From: Gemmatimonadota bacterium
GTDB lineage: Bacteria > Gemmatimonadota > Gemmatimonadetes > Longimicrobiales > Gaopeijiaceae
DNA: 61,497 bases
Direction of reading: 5' to 3'
NCBI GenBank assembly: GCA_022822445.1
Contig: JAJEBR010000065.1
Location: forward strand, 1 to 61,497
The number at the start of each line of letters is the position of its first letter. The first letter of the stretch is position 1. Of the stretch, positions 8,916-17,457 are shown piece after piece. Under the pieces are notes generated by a model. It was not told where the DNA came from. It was given only the letters and a program-made list of their open reading frames with translations, and ran no database searches. The position numbers and the translations under genes were made by a program.

Positions 8916-9974
8916 ATGGAACAGTCCCGCCAGACCGGCCAGAGCGGCACCGCCGACGATTCCGGAGCGCGGCGCCCGGCAACCGCCTTCCTCATGCACC
9001 CCTCCGCCGTGCTCCACGACACGGGCTGGGGGCACCCCGAGCATCAGGGACGGCTGCGCGCCCTGGCCTCGGCGGTGAAGAACGACATGGTCGCGCTGCA
9101 CGGGCGGGTGGTGCAGGTGGCGCCGGAGGCGGCCCGCACGGAGGACCTGGCGCTGGTACACGCCGACGCGCTGATCGACTCGGTGCGGGGCGCGGTGGAC
9201 GAGGCGCGGGAGCGCGGACGCGTGGTGGCGATCGATGCGGACACGCGCGTTTCGGCCGCGTCCTGGGAGGCCGCGCTGGGGACGGCCGGCGCCGGACTGG
9301 AGGCCGTGCGGGGGGTCGCCGAGGGGCGGTTCCGCAACGCATTCGTGGCTGCCCGTCCGCCGGGGCACCACGCCACGCCGTCCCGCGCGATGGGGTTCTG
9401 TCTCTTCAACAACGTGGCCGTCGCGGCGGCGGGTCTCCGGGCCGGGGGCGAGGCGGAGCGGGTCCTGATCGTCGACTGGGACGTGCATCACGGCAACGGC
9501 ACCCAGGACGCCTTCTACGAGGACCCCGCCGTGTTCTTCCTCTCGCTCCACCAGTACCCGCACTATCCCGGCACGGGAGCCGCGAACGAGACGGGGCGGG
9601 GAAGGGGGGAGGGGTTCACGATGAACGTGCCACTGCGCGCAGGGACGCCCCGTGCCCATTACCTGGAGGTCTTTGGCAGGGCGCTGGCGGAAGCCGTATC
9701 GCGCTCTGCGCCCGACTTCATCCTGGTGTCGTCGGGCTTCGACGTGCTGGCCGGGGACCCGCTGGGCGGACAGCTGCTGGAGCCGGAGGACCTGCACCGG
9801 GCGACCCGAATGGTGATGCAGGCCGCGGAGCGCTGTTGCGGGGGCCGCGTTGTGGTATTCTTGGAGGGAGGATACGACCCGGAGCGCACCGGCGCGGGCT
9901 GCGTCGCCGTCATCCGGGCGCTCGCGGGGATCGGCATGGACGCAGAACCGATGGAGGAAGGCCGGGAAGCATGA
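8916..9974 (+). CDS. Histone deacetylase/acetoin-utilisation (AcuC)-family zinc hydrolase
   Basis: This 352-residue arginase-fold deacetylase shows HPEHQGRL, the substrate-channel RPPGHHAT, FCLFNNVAVAA, the zinc-binding DWDVHHGNGTQD and VSSGFDVLAGDP with the second Asp, followed by LEGGYD. Bacterial members deacylate lysines, polyamines or acetylated metabolites. The exact substrate cannot be assigned. The gene starts 17 bases after carB and overlaps the next gene by ATGA, so all four genes to priA may be one transcript. The N-terminal 20 residues are polar and lack a signal, fitting a cytoplasmic enzyme. Confidence 0.9.
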   Translation: MEQSRQTGQSGTADDSGARRPATAFLMHPSAVLHDTGWGHPEHQGRLRALASAVKNDMVALHGRVVQVAPEAARTEDLALVHADALIDSVRGAVDEARERGRVVAIDADTRVSAASWEAALGTAGAGLEAVRGVAEGRFRNAFVAARPPGHHATPSRAMGFCLFNNVAVAAAGLRAGGEAERVLIVDWDVHHGNGTQDAFYEDPAVFFLSLHQYPHYPGTGAANETGRGRGEGFTMNVPLRAGTPRAHYLEVFGRALAEAVSRSAPDFILVSSGFDVLAGDPLGGQLLEPEDLHRATRMVMQAAERCCGGRVVVFLEGGYDPERTGAGCVAVIRALAGIGMDAEPMEEGREA

Positions 9975-10561
9975 GAATCCGGAGGCTCCGAGTGAGGTGG
10001 CTCCAGGGAGTCCGCTTTGCAGATCGGGTGCCGCGGGGCCTTGTCCCAGGGGCGGCCAGGCTCATGCGAAGGGTCCGGGTGCCAGCCCGACAACTGCCGA
10101 TCTTCATTGCACTGCCGCTTGCCGCGGTGACGCTACAGAAGCCCCAGGCCCCGCCCCTCGAGGTCCACCCCGAGGCACGCGCGGCGATCTCCCGGATTCT
10201 CTCGCCCTTCTGTCCGCCCCCCTACCTGATCGAGAATTGTCCGTCGCCGGGCGCGGCGGCGCTCAGGGACAGCATCAACGCGATGGCACACACCGGAATG
10301 ACCGCCGACAGCATAGTCGAGCGGGTGCTGGCGGCGTACGGTGAGGAGTATCGCGGCATGCCGAAGCGCTCCGGAAAGGGGCTCCTCGCATGGACGATTC
10401 CGCCGTTGGCGCTTGTCGCCGGGTTGGCATTGGTCGTCCTGGTGCTGCGCCGGCTGAAGGGGCCGGCTCCGGCGGGTGCTCAGGCCGAAATCACAGACGA
10501 GGACCGGGAACGCCTCGACGCGGCCCTCGCGGAGATGGAGGAGATGGAGGAGACTGAATGA
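9971..10561 (+). CDS. CcmH/CycL-like cytochrome c biogenesis protein with an atypical Cys motif
   Basis: ATG 9971 overlaps the preceding stop. The 196-residue product has a hydrophobic N-terminal segment (LPIFIALPLAAVTLQ), a soluble domain (ISRILSPFCPPPYLIENCPS, ALRDSINAMAHTGMTADSIVERVLAAYGEEY), a transmembrane helix (LLAWTIPPLALVAGLALVVLVL) and an acidic tail. The helical domain with RDSI...G.t...I...YGe and the TM anchor match CcmH, which reduces the haem-binding Cys of apocytochrome c in the periplasm. The usual LRCPxC pair is replaced by two Cys nine residues apart (C-P-P-P-Y-L-I-E-N-C), so thiol chemistry may differ. No other ccm gene is nearby. Confidence 0.65.
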   Translation: MRIRRLRVRWLQGVRFADRVPRGLVPGAARLMRRVRVPARQLPIFIALPLAAVTLQKPQAPPLEVHPEARAAISRILSPFCPPPYLIENCPSPGAAALRDSINAMAHTGMTADSIVERVLAAYGEEYRGMPKRSGKGLLAWTIPPLALVAGLALVVLVLRRLKGPAPAGAQAEITDEDRERLDAALAEMEEMEETE

Positions 10562-11775
10562 CGAGACTGCAGGAGGACGCGTCCGGAGCGTTGCTGGCGA
10601 CCGACGAGGGCGTGGCCAGGGTTCAGGAGGCGCTCCGTGAGCGCGATCTGGACGGCTGGCTGCTCTACGACTTCAAGGACCGCAACCCGATCGGACGCTC
10701 GCTGCTCGGTCTGGAGTGGACCACCCGGCGGGGATTCGCACTCGTGCCCGCCACCGGCCAGCCCCGTCTCCTCATCCACGCCATCGAGCACTCCTCCTGG
10801 CGCCACCTGGACTGGCCGCGGGAGAGCTACTCGAGCCGCCAGCGCATGGAGGATGGACTACGCTCCCTTCTCGCCGGCTGCAAGCGGGTCGTCACCGAGA
10901 CCTCCGCCCGCTCCGATGTCCCCTACCTGGACCTCCTTCCCGCCGGGATCCGGGACGTCCTCACGGCCACGGGCATCGAACTGCACAGCTCCGGCGACCT
11001 CGTCTCCACCTTCTACGCGGTCTGGACCCCCACCCAGCGCGAGGAGCACGGCCGCGCCTCGGCGCTGGTCAAGGCCCTCGCCCGGGACGCCTTCACGCGC
11101 GCCGGCGACCACATCTCCCGCGGCGACGCCATCACCGAGGGCACCCTCGCCACCTGGATCCGCACCGAACTGGCGCGGCGCGGCGCCCCCGTGCACGCCG
11201 ACTGCATCGTCGCGATCGGACCGACGGCGGCCGACCCCCACTACGATCCCGGCGAAGTCGGCCGTCCCATCCGCGCTGGCGACCTCCTCCTCATCGACCT
11301 CTGGGGCGCGCTCCACGACGACTCCGTCCCCGCCGACCAGACCTGGATGGGCTTCATGGGCAGCGCGCTTCCGCCCCGGATCGCCGAGCTGTGGGACACC
11401 GTGAAGGCGGCGCGCGACGGCGTGGTCGCCTCGCTTCAGGACCGTCACGCGCGCGGCGAGGTCCTGCGCGGCTTCGAGGGCGACGACGTGGCCCGCGGCA
11501 TCATCACGGATGCCGGCTACGGCGAGTGGTTCATCCACCGCACCGGCCACTCCATCGACCGCGACCTCCACGGCCGCGGCCCCAACCTCGACAACCTGGA
11601 GACGCGCGACGACCGGGTGCTGGTTCCGGGAGTCGGCTTCTCGGTGGAACCGGGGATCTACATCCCGGACGATGTCGGGATCCGCACCGAGATCAACGTC
11701 CACATGGGCCCGGACGGCCCCGAGGTGACGGTCGACGAGCCGCAGCAGGACGTCTTCCTTCTCCTGCAGGACTGA
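10558..11775 (+). CDS. M24-family metallopeptidase (Xaa-Pro aminopeptidase-like)
   Basis: The 405 residues comprise an N-terminal creatinase-like domain (about 1-160) and a pita-bread domain. The metal ligands read as LLIDLWG (Asp), VPADQTW (Asp), HRTGHSIDRD (His), FSVEPGIYI (Glu) and IRTEINV (Glu). The family removes N-terminal residues before proline, or related amide bonds. The second Asp motif, ADQTW, differs from the common ADITR, so substrate preference is open. It overlaps the CcmH-like gene by four bases and lacks a signal peptide, so it should be cytoplasmic. Confidence 0.85.
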   Translation: MTRLQEDASGALLATDEGVARVQEALRERDLDGWLLYDFKDRNPIGRSLLGLEWTTRRGFALVPATGQPRLLIHAIEHSSWRHLDWPRESYSSRQRMEDGLRSLLAGCKRVVTETSARSDVPYLDLLPAGIRDVLTATGIELHSSGDLVSTFYAVWTPTQREEHGRASALVKALARDAFTRAGDHISRGDAITEGTLATWIRTELARRGAPVHADCIVAIGPTAADPHYDPGEVGRPIRAGDLLLIDLWGALHDDSVPADQTWMGFMGSALPPRIAELWDTVKAARDGVVASLQDRHARGEVLRGFEGDDVARGIITDAGYGEWFIHRTGHSIDRDLHGRGPNLDNLETRDDRVLVPGVGFSVEPGIYIPDDVGIRTEINVHMGPDGPEVTVDEPQQDVFLLLQD

Positions 11776-11803
11776 TCCCGGGGCCCGGCCCCGCGCCGAA
11801 CCG

Positions 11804-14086
11804 ATGCCTGGATCCGGCGCCGCACCGACGCCCGTCCCGGGTTCATCCCTTGTCCGCGTGGCGCTGCCGCTGCCGCTGCGCCGCCTTTTCACCTACCGGG
11901 TGGCCGGTCCGCCCCCGGCAGCGGGAACGCGCGTCCGGGTTCCGTTCCGCAACCGCACCCGCACCGGATGGGTGATGGGCCCGGGCGAAGAGGTCCGCGG
12001 CGTGCGCGACGTACTCGCGGTCCTCGACTCCCGGCCGCCGTTCGGCGGCGAACTGCTCGATCTGGCCAGGTGGATCGCCGAATACTACGTGGCGCCGGTC
12101 GGGATGGTGCTGCGTGCCATGCTGCCGGCGCCGGCCACCGCCGCACCGCGGAGGCGGCAGGTCGCCCGGGTGGTGCGGCCGATCGGCACCCTCGCGGAAC
12201 TCGAGGGGGTATTCGGGCGTGCGAAGCGGCAAAGGGAAGCCTTCGAGCGACTCCTGGAAGCCGGTGGCGGACAAGCGGTCGCCGCGCTCGCCGAACAGGG
12301 ATTCAGCCGAAGCGTGGTCCGGGGGCTGGAGGCGAAGGGCCTGATTCGCGTGACGGACGACGTGGTGGTGCGGGATCCGTTCCGGGATGAGCCGGTGGGA
12401 GAGGGGAACGGACCGGTGCCGACCGCCGGCCAGCGCCGGGTGCTCCGCCGGATGGCGGGGACGCTGGGAAGGGGTGGCGGGACCTTCCTCCTGCACGGGG
12501 TCACGAGCTCGGGCAAGACCCTGGTCTACATCGAGCTGATTCGCGAGGTGCTCGGTCGCGGGGAAGGCGCGCTCGTGCTGGTCCCGGAAATCGCGCTGAC
12601 CCCCCAGACGGTTGCCCGCTTCCGCCGCGCCTTTGGCGACCTGGTGGCGGTCCTGCATTCGGGACTCTCGGACGGCGAGCGCTTCGACGCCTGGACACAG
12701 CTGCGATCGGGTGAGAAACGCATCGCGATCGGGGCCCGCTCGGCGGTGTTCGCGCCGGTGACCTCTCTCGGCGCCGTGGTCGTGGACGAGGAACACGACG
12801 GCAGCTACAAACAGTCCGAATCGCCCCGCTATAACGCGCGCGACGTGGCAGTGGTGCGCGCCAGCCGCACGGGTTCCGTCTGCCTCCTCGGATCGGCCAC
12901 CCCGTCGCTCGAGAGCTGGGCCAACGCACAGAGCGGCAAGTACACCCTCCTCGAGTTGCCCGACCGGGTCGGTGGCGGGGTTCTCCCGGAGGTCCGGGTC
13001 GTCGACCTCAGATCGCGGGGCAAGCCGGAACCCGGACCCACCCACCCGTCGCCGCCCGACTCCGCCACCGCCCCGTCCACCGCTCCCGAGCCCCCGCCGC
13101 AGATCGTCTCCCCGCCCCTCCTGGATGCCCTCCGCCAGCGCCTGGCCCGCAAGGAGCAGACCATCCTCCTCCTCAACCGGCGCGGCTACGCGAGCCTGTC
13201 CCTCTGCCGGAGCTGCGGCGACGTCATGGAGTGCGCGCACTGCTCGGTCTCGATGACGCTCCACCGCGGCCGCCGCCGCATGATCTGCCATCACTGCGGC
13301 CACACCGCGCCCCCGCCGCGCAAGTGCGCGCGTTGCGGCTCCACCGAGCTCTCCTTCCGGGGACTGGGCACGGAACAGGTCGAGCGCATCGTGCTGGAGA
13401 GCCTGCCCGGCGCCCGCGTCGCCCGCATGGACGTGGACACCACCAGGGGGAAGTGGTCGCACCGGGACATCCTGGCCCGCGTCGGCGCGGGTGCCGTCGA
13501 CATCCTCGTCGGCACCCAGATGATCGCCAAGGGCCTGGACTTCCACCGCGTCACCCTCGTCGGCGTCATCAACGCGGACATCGGTCTGCACATGCCCGAC
13601 TTCCGCAGCTGCGAGCGCACCTTTCAGCTCCTCTCGCAGGTGGCCGGGCGAGCCGGACGCGGACGACTCCCCGGCGAGGTCATCATTCAGACGTATGTGC
13701 CGGATCACTACGTGGTCCGCGCGGCGGTCGCCCACGACTACCGCGGTTTCGTGGAACGGGAGCTGGGTGCCAGAACCGACCCGCGCTACCCGCCCGGCGT
13801 GCGCATGGCGCGCATCCTCGTGAGCAGCCGGGCGCAGTCCGAAGCGCTGGCAGGGGCCGAATCCCTCGGGGCATGGCTGCGGGGCAGGATCCGCGGCCAC
13901 CCCGAGATCCTGGGGCCCGCGCCCGCCCCCATCGAGAAGCTGCATGACCGCTTCCGGTGGCACCTGCTCCTGCGGGGCCGCGCCGCCGAGATCGGGCGTG
14001 CCCTGCAAGCCGTCGCCGACGACTACCCGTCTCCCGGGGCGAGCGTCCGTCTTTCCCTCGACCGCGACCCGCTCGACCTGATGTAG
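11804..14086 (+). CDS. priA: Primosomal replication-restart helicase PriA
   Basis: PriA recognises stalled forks and loads the replicative helicase. The 760-residue protein begins with the 3'-DNA-binding domain (VRVALPLPLRRLFTYRV, VPFRNRTRTGWV). The helicase core follows, with Walker A HGVTSSGKT, DEEHDGSYKQ, ATPSLESW and motif IV-VI elements TQMIAKGLDF and VAGRAGRG. Between the lobes are the paired zinc knuckles (CRSCGDVMECAHC, CHHCG, CARCG). A Pro-rich insertion of about 30 residues lies before the zinc region (PGPTHPSPPDSATAPSTAP). ATG 11804 lies 28 bases after the M24 gene. It is the last of the co-oriented run. Confidence 0.95.
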   Translation: MPGSGAAPTPVPGSSLVRVALPLPLRRLFTYRVAGPPPAAGTRVRVPFRNRTRTGWVMGPGEEVRGVRDVLAVLDSRPPFGGELLDLARWIAEYYVAPVGMVLRAMLPAPATAAPRRRQVARVVRPIGTLAELEGVFGRAKRQREAFERLLEAGGGQAVAALAEQGFSRSVVRGLEAKGLIRVTDDVVVRDPFRDEPVGEGNGPVPTAGQRRVLRRMAGTLGRGGGTFLLHGVTSSGKTLVYIELIREVLGRGEGALVLVPEIALTPQTVARFRRAFGDLVAVLHSGLSDGERFDAWTQLRSGEKRIAIGARSAVFAPVTSLGAVVVDEEHDGSYKQSESPRYNARDVAVVRASRTGSVCLLGSATPSLESWANAQSGKYTLLELPDRVGGGVLPEVRVVDLRSRGKPEPGPTHPSPPDSATAPSTAPEPPPQIVSPPLLDALRQRLARKEQTILLLNRRGYASLSLCRSCGDVMECAHCSVSMTLHRGRRRMICHHCGHTAPPPRKCARCGSTELSFRGLGTEQVERIVLESLPGARVARMDVDTTRGKWSHRDILARVGAGAVDILVGTQMIAKGLDFHRVTLVGVINADIGLHMPDFRSCERTFQLLSQVAGRAGRGRLPGEVIIQTYVPDHYVVRAAVAHDYRGFVERELGARTDPRYPPGVRMARILVSSRAQSEALAGAESLGAWLRGRIRGHPEILGPAPAPIEKLHDRFRWHLLLRGRAAEIGRALQAVADDYPSPGASVRLSLDRDPLDLM

Positions 14087-14213
14087 TTCGCCCGCCAAAA
14101 ACCACGGCACCGCCCGACGAGCAGCGGAACATCCGCCGCGGACCCATTCTGCCTGCCCCCCGGACCGCAGCGACCCGAGCCCGACGGTTCCTGCCATCCG
14201 CGTCGATTTGTTA

Positions 14214-14239
14214 TGCTGAATAGTAGGCGGAATTCAGCA
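14214..14239. promoter_or_regulatory. Inverted repeat upstream of the HNH gene
   Basis: The perfect 8-bp arms TGCTGAAT (14214-14221) and ATTCAGCA (14232-14239) are separated by ten bases, about 36 bases before the GTG start of the HNH gene. The local A/T content is higher than around it. An operator or short hairpin is possible. Nothing in the sequence names the regulator. Confidence 0.4.
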
Positions 14240-14274
14240 CAATTGTCGGCCAGGTCCCGACAGGAGTTCGGCAC

Positions 14275-14856
14275 GTGAGCTGCCTTGCCCTGAATGCATC
14301 GTACGAGCCGCTGATGATCGTGCCGTCCAGGCGGGCGATCAGACTGGTCCTCGACCGGAAGGCGGAGATCCTGGAGGCGGACGCGGTGCGCGCCTTCCGG
14401 TCGGTGCGTGCGAGCCACCCGTTTCCGCTGGTCATCCGTCTGGTGCGCTATGTTCACGTCCCCAGGCGCTTCCGTCGGCAGGTCACCAACACCTTCCTCT
14501 TCGCGCGCGACGGGTACAGGTGCCAGTACTGCCACCGCCACAAGGGCGAACTGCGCTGCCGCGAGTTCCTCACCCGGGACCACGTCCTTCCCATCTCCCG
14601 AGGCGGCGGAAATACGTGGAAAAACGTCGTCACGGCCTGTTCCACCTGCAACCATCGCAAGGGGAACCACCTGCCGCAGGAGGCGGGCCTGCGCCTGGCG
14701 TCGCGCCCCATGGAGCCGAACCACGTGCAACTCGTGTGGGCGGTCCGCAAGGTCACGCCCATCCAGGCCAAGTACATCCGCATGTTCTTCGGCGACGAGG
14801 CGGTTCCGCTCGTGCAGGGCGAGGCCGCGGGGTACGAACTCCAGTCCACGGCGTAG
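14275..14856 (+). CDS. HNH endonuclease family protein
   Basis: A GTG start at 14275 is preceded by CAGGAG. The 193 residues hold an N-terminal region common to a widespread bacterial HNH group (LALNASYEPLMIV, RAIRLVLDRKAEIL) and an HNH/zinc-finger core: FARDGYRCQYC, then LTRDHVLPISRGG, NVVTACSTCNHRKGN. The DH, the conserved N and the HRKGN ending with two CxxC pairs complete a metal-dependent nuclease fold. Members of this group are chromosomal and solitary, with largely unknown roles in DNA metabolism. No methylase or phage gene adjoins, which argues against a restriction system. Confidence 0.85.
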   Translation: MSCLALNASYEPLMIVPSRRAIRLVLDRKAEILEADAVRAFRSVRASHPFPLVIRLVRYVHVPRRFRRQVTNTFLFARDGYRCQYCHRHKGELRCREFLTRDHVLPISRGGGNTWKNVVTACSTCNHRKGNHLPQEAGLRLASRPMEPNHVQLVWAVRKVTPIQAKYIRMFFGDEAVPLVQGEAAGYELQSTA

Positions 14857-14880
14857 GTTCGCCCGGCGCTCGGTCCGCGA

Positions 14881-14919
14881 TGTAAGGTAAACATTACAAG
14901 ATGTCAAGTTATCCTTACA
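14881..14919 (+). repeat. Quadripartite 39-bp element, copy A
   Basis: Half-sites are TGTAAGG (14881), CATTACA (14892), TGTCAAG (14902) and CCTTACA (14913), spaced 4, 3 and 4. It lies 25 bases after the HNH stop and about 150 bases before the next gene. Starts of successive half-sites are 11, 10 and 11 bases apart, so all face one side of the helix. It is one of five copies; see the findings. Confidence 0.75.
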
Positions 14920-15066
14920 TTCAAAGCCAGTGCAGGGTGATGTGCACTCTCCTCCGCCACGCTTTTCCGCCACGTCTCTCTTTCGCCATTCCCGGCTGGC
15001 GGGGCTTTCAGGAAACCCCGGCCTCCGGTATTCTTCGGCATCGTTTACCAATTCCGGGATGCGAGC

Positions 15067-15801
15067 ATGCGAGATTCGGACGCACGAGGTTCGGGCGCCC
15101 CTTCCCCGCGACGGAACGCCCCCCCTTCGGTACGGGACGCCCTGCGGCCTTCGCCACTTCGGGAAGCGGCCGTCGCGGAGGACGGTGCTCCAGGGGAGGG
15201 CGACAGCGTTCGGGCGGTCTCCGCCCCGGTGAAGCCTGAACGGCCAACTCCCGCGCCCGCGGCGAAACCCGTTCCCGTCCGGCAGGCCGTCCCGCCACCG
15301 CCGAAGCCCGAGCCCGCGTCCGCGCGCGACCAGCCCCCTGGTCCATCCCCGAAGCCGGCGCCCGCACGGGACGGCGCCCCGCCCCCTGGTCCATCCCCGA
15401 AGCCGGCGCCCGCACGGGACGGTGCCCCGCCCCCGGCAGCGCGGGAGACCACCCCGCGCCCGGCGCGCGTCCTCGATCGAGCCGTTGCCCCGGTCGAGTC
15501 CTCCCGTGACGTGGAACTGGGCGAAGAGACCTGGACGGTCCGGCTCAAGGGCGCCGCCACCGTCGGATCCGGACATGCCGGCGCCCGGATCCTCAGCGTC
15601 GGATTCGAGTCACCGAAGAGGCGGGCGGATCCGGACGAGACCCGCTACGTCCTGGCGCGCACACTTGAAGATGTCGGTGAAGACGAACTTCTTTCACTGG
15701 TTCGGGAGGTAGCCCAACGGCCTGACGCAACCCCGGAGCCGGCCGGAAGAGGGAGGCGTGCGCAGGGTCGGAAAGGCGGTCGTCGCAGGGGCAGGACATG
15801 A
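15067..15801 (+). CDS. Unknown protein with Pro/Ala-rich N-terminus and small conserved-looking C-terminal domain
   Basis: I do not recognise this 244-residue protein. The first 135 residues are low-complexity Pro, Ala, Lys and Arg, including a perfect double repeat of PPGPSPKPAPARDGAP. From about 145 to 222 a compact, balanced domain appears (DVELGEETWTVRLKGAATVG, ARILSVGFESP, TRYVLARTLEDVGEDELLSLVREV), then a basic Arg/Gly tail. No signal peptide or membrane segment is seen. The basic, disordered ends suggest contact with nucleic acid or an acidic partner, but this is a guess. ATG 15067 was chosen; the true start could be further inside the disordered region. The gene lies between the HNH gene and the sigma operon. 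Confidence 0.6.
   Translation: MRDSDARGSGAPSPRRNAPPSVRDALRPSPLREAAVAEDGAPGEGDSVRAVSAPVKPERPTPAPAAKPVPVRQAVPPPPKPEPASARDQPPGPSPKPAPARDGAPPPGPSPKPAPARDGAPPPAARETTPRPARVLDRAVAPVESSRDVELGEETWTVRLKGAATVGSGHAGARILSVGFESPKRRADPDETRYVLARTLEDVGEDELLSLVREVAQRPDATPEPAGRGRRAQGRKGGRRRGRT
15334..15429 (+). repeat. Two tandem 48-bp coding repeats
   Basis: Two adjacent 48-base units differ by a single base and encode PPGPSPKPAPARDGAP twice within the Pro-rich protein. The near-identity suggests recent expansion by slippage or unequal exchange. The strong palindromic GC content also makes this a possible assembly trouble spot. Confidence 0.8.
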
Positions 15802-15934
15802 GGCGGCCCACACCTCCGGACCGCTCCGGGGGAACCGGGAGCGCTAACGGAACTCCGCGCGCGGCGGTCGGTCAGGAGAGACGAAAGCGGGCGGCTTCAA
15901 CAAGGAAGCTGTTACAGGTGTCTAATCTCCAGGA

Positions 15935-16483
15935 ATGAGGGAACGGTCTGACGCGGAGCTCGTGACCCAGGCGCGTTGCGGCGACAGGGAGGCGTTCGGG
16001 GAGTTGGTCAGGCGCTATCAGCGCGCGGCCTACTCCGTGGCCCTCTCGGTCACAGGAAAGCACCAGGACGCGGAGGATGCGGCCCAGGAGTCTTTCATGG
16101 TGGCGCTGCAGCGCCTTGACGATTGCCGCAACGCGGATCGGTTCGCCGGCTGGCTGCTGGCGATCGTCAGGAACCGCTCGCGGAACCTCATCCGGCGCGA
16201 AAACCTGCGCAGCGGGGACGAAATCCCCGCCAGTGCGAGTTCGTCGGGACCCGGTCCCGACAGGATGGCGGACATATCGGCCCTGCGGGGCCGGCTGAAG
16301 GAGGCTTTGAGCACATTGACGGAGGTGCAGCGGGAGATCGTTCTGCTTCACGACCTTGAGGGTTGGAAGCACGATGAGATATCGGAGCGCATCGGCATCC
16401 CCTCGGGGACCGTCCGGTCGCACCTGCACTTTGCACGCAAAGCACTGCGCGCCCGGCTCGCCGGGTGGAAGGACCACACGTAG
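15935..16483 (+). CDS. ECF-type RNA polymerase sigma factor
   Basis: The 182-residue protein has sigma region 2 (DREAFGELVRRYQRAAYSVA, DAEDAAQESFMVALQRL, FAGWLLAIVRNRSRNLIRR) and region 4 (LTEVQREIVLLHDLEGWKHD, EISERIGIPSGTVRSHLHFA), joined by a short variable linker, with no regions 1 or 3. It would direct polymerase to envelope-stress-type promoters. The sequence TGTTACAGGTGTCTAAT lies immediately before the ATG and could be its own promoter with a very short leader, which would imply autoregulation. The next gene starts 15 bases after its stop, opening an operon that runs to the export permease at 22635. Confidence 0.92.
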   Translation: MRERSDAELVTQARCGDREAFGELVRRYQRAAYSVALSVTGKHQDAEDAAQESFMVALQRLDDCRNADRFAGWLLAIVRNRSRNLIRRENLRSGDEIPASASSSGPGPDRMADISALRGRLKEALSTLTEVQREIVLLHDLEGWKHDEISERIGIPSGTVRSHLHFARKALRARLAGWKDHT

Positions 16484-16498
16484 GCCCGCGAGGTCAAC

Positions 16499-16885
16499 AT
16501 GAAAGACAACGACAGAGTCACCGCCCTGGAAACCCTGGATCCGGCCCACGAGCGCCAGGGCTACTGGGAACAGTTCCGCGCCCGCATCCTGGAGAACGCG
16601 GCCTTCGAACTCGCCCGGCGGCGTGAGGCGGCCCGGGAGTCCGTGGCGGCCATCCTCTCCGGCTGGTCACGCAGCCTGATCCCCGTGGCGGCCGCCGCCG
16701 CGCTCATCGCGTCGATCATGATCCTGAACGAAACGCAGCAACAGGCCGAGCCCGCCCCGCGTCTGGTCCTCGAGGACATGCTGGGCGGGACGCGAAACGC
16801 GAATCCGCTGCAGGCCGGGCTCGCCGCCGGAGTACAGTCGAACACCGCGGAGTTCATCGCCTTCGTGGAAGAGGATACGCGCTGA
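16499..16885 (+). CDS. Small single-pass membrane protein, probable anti-sigma factor
   Basis: A 128-residue protein has a charged cytoplasmic N-terminus (about 1-55, helix-rich), one transmembrane segment (SLIPVAAAAALIASIMIL) and a short periplasmic tail. Its position directly behind an ECF sigma gene and its topology are those of an anti-sigma factor. However, no zinc-binding HxxxCxxC motif is visible in the N-terminal part, so recognition rests on context. The stop overlaps the next start as TGATG. If it is the anti-sigma, the following Spy-like protein may modulate it from the periplasm. Confidence 0.6.
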   Translation: MKDNDRVTALETLDPAHERQGYWEQFRARILENAAFELARRREAARESVAAILSGWSRSLIPVAAAAALIASIMILNETQQQAEPAPRLVLEDMLGGTRNANPLQAGLAAGVQSNTAEFIAFVEEDTR

Positions 16886-17457
16886 TGGCACCGTTCAAGC
16901 AAGCGCGCCTGATGTCGGTGGTGCTCCTCTTCGCGACACTGGCCGCCGGCATCCTGATCGGGGTGGCCTGGAGCGAGCGGGGGCGCGACACCGTACCGCT
17001 TGAGACGGTGCAGCCGACGGTGCAGCCCACAGGCACCGACGACACCGGCGATCCCGCAGACTCCGCCGGAACCCGGTCCGACGGCAACCGCGAGCGGCGT
17101 CCCCCGGTCATCTTCGAATTGGACCTCGACCCGGCTCAGGAGACCGAGCTGGAAGAGGTGCGCCAGTCCTTCATTCAGCAATGGGGGGAGCTGGAGGATG
17201 AAATGAAGGAGGAGGCGGACCGCAGGGAGCGGGAGCTCAGGCGTGCGGTCTGGGAAGCCACCAGGGCCGTTCTTCGGCCCGACCAGCTCGCCAGGTACGA
17301 TTCGCTGCTGACGGCGAGGTATGCCCGGCGCGACAGCATCCGGGGAGATGGCGGCCGGGGCAACGGCCGCGACCGCAGCCGGCGCCCCGACGGCCAGGAC
17401 AACAACCGCGGGCCCTTTGGTCCGAAACACTGGAAGGACTTCCCACATGACGAATAG
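16885..17457 (+). CDS. Membrane-anchored periplasmic Spy/CpxP/heavy-metal-resistance-like protein
   Basis: The 190-residue product begins with an uncleaved-looking helix (VVLLFATLAAGILIGVAW) followed by a Thr/Asp-rich linker. A helical domain follows (DLDPAQETELEEVRQSFIQQ, LEDEMKEEADRRERELRRAV, RAVLRPDQLARYDSLL) resembling periplasmic LTXXQ/Spy-type proteins that bind metals or unfolded proteins. The tail is Arg/Asp/Gly rich. It is translationally coupled to the putative anti-sigma gene (TGATG) and overlaps the TolC-type gene by 11 bases. A stress-sensing role in this operon is inferred from fold and context. Confidence 0.65.
   Translation: MAPFKQARLMSVVLLFATLAAGILIGVAWSERGRDTVPLETVQPTVQPTGTDDTGDPADSAGTRSDGNRERRPPVIFELDLDPAQETELEEVRQSFIQQWGELEDEMKEEADRRERELRRAVWEATRAVLRPDQLARYDSLLTARYARRDSIRGDGGRGNGRDRSRRPDGQDNNRGPFGPKHWKDFPHDE

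Noticed and set aside
11843-14197. 784-codon open frame antisense to priA
   Set aside because: Same artefact; the sense frame has every PriA motif.
14881-14919. Reading the 39-bp element as two RNA hairpins with tetraloops
   Set aside because: Stem mismatches at half-site positions 4 and 6 are not compensated across copies and there is no T-run.
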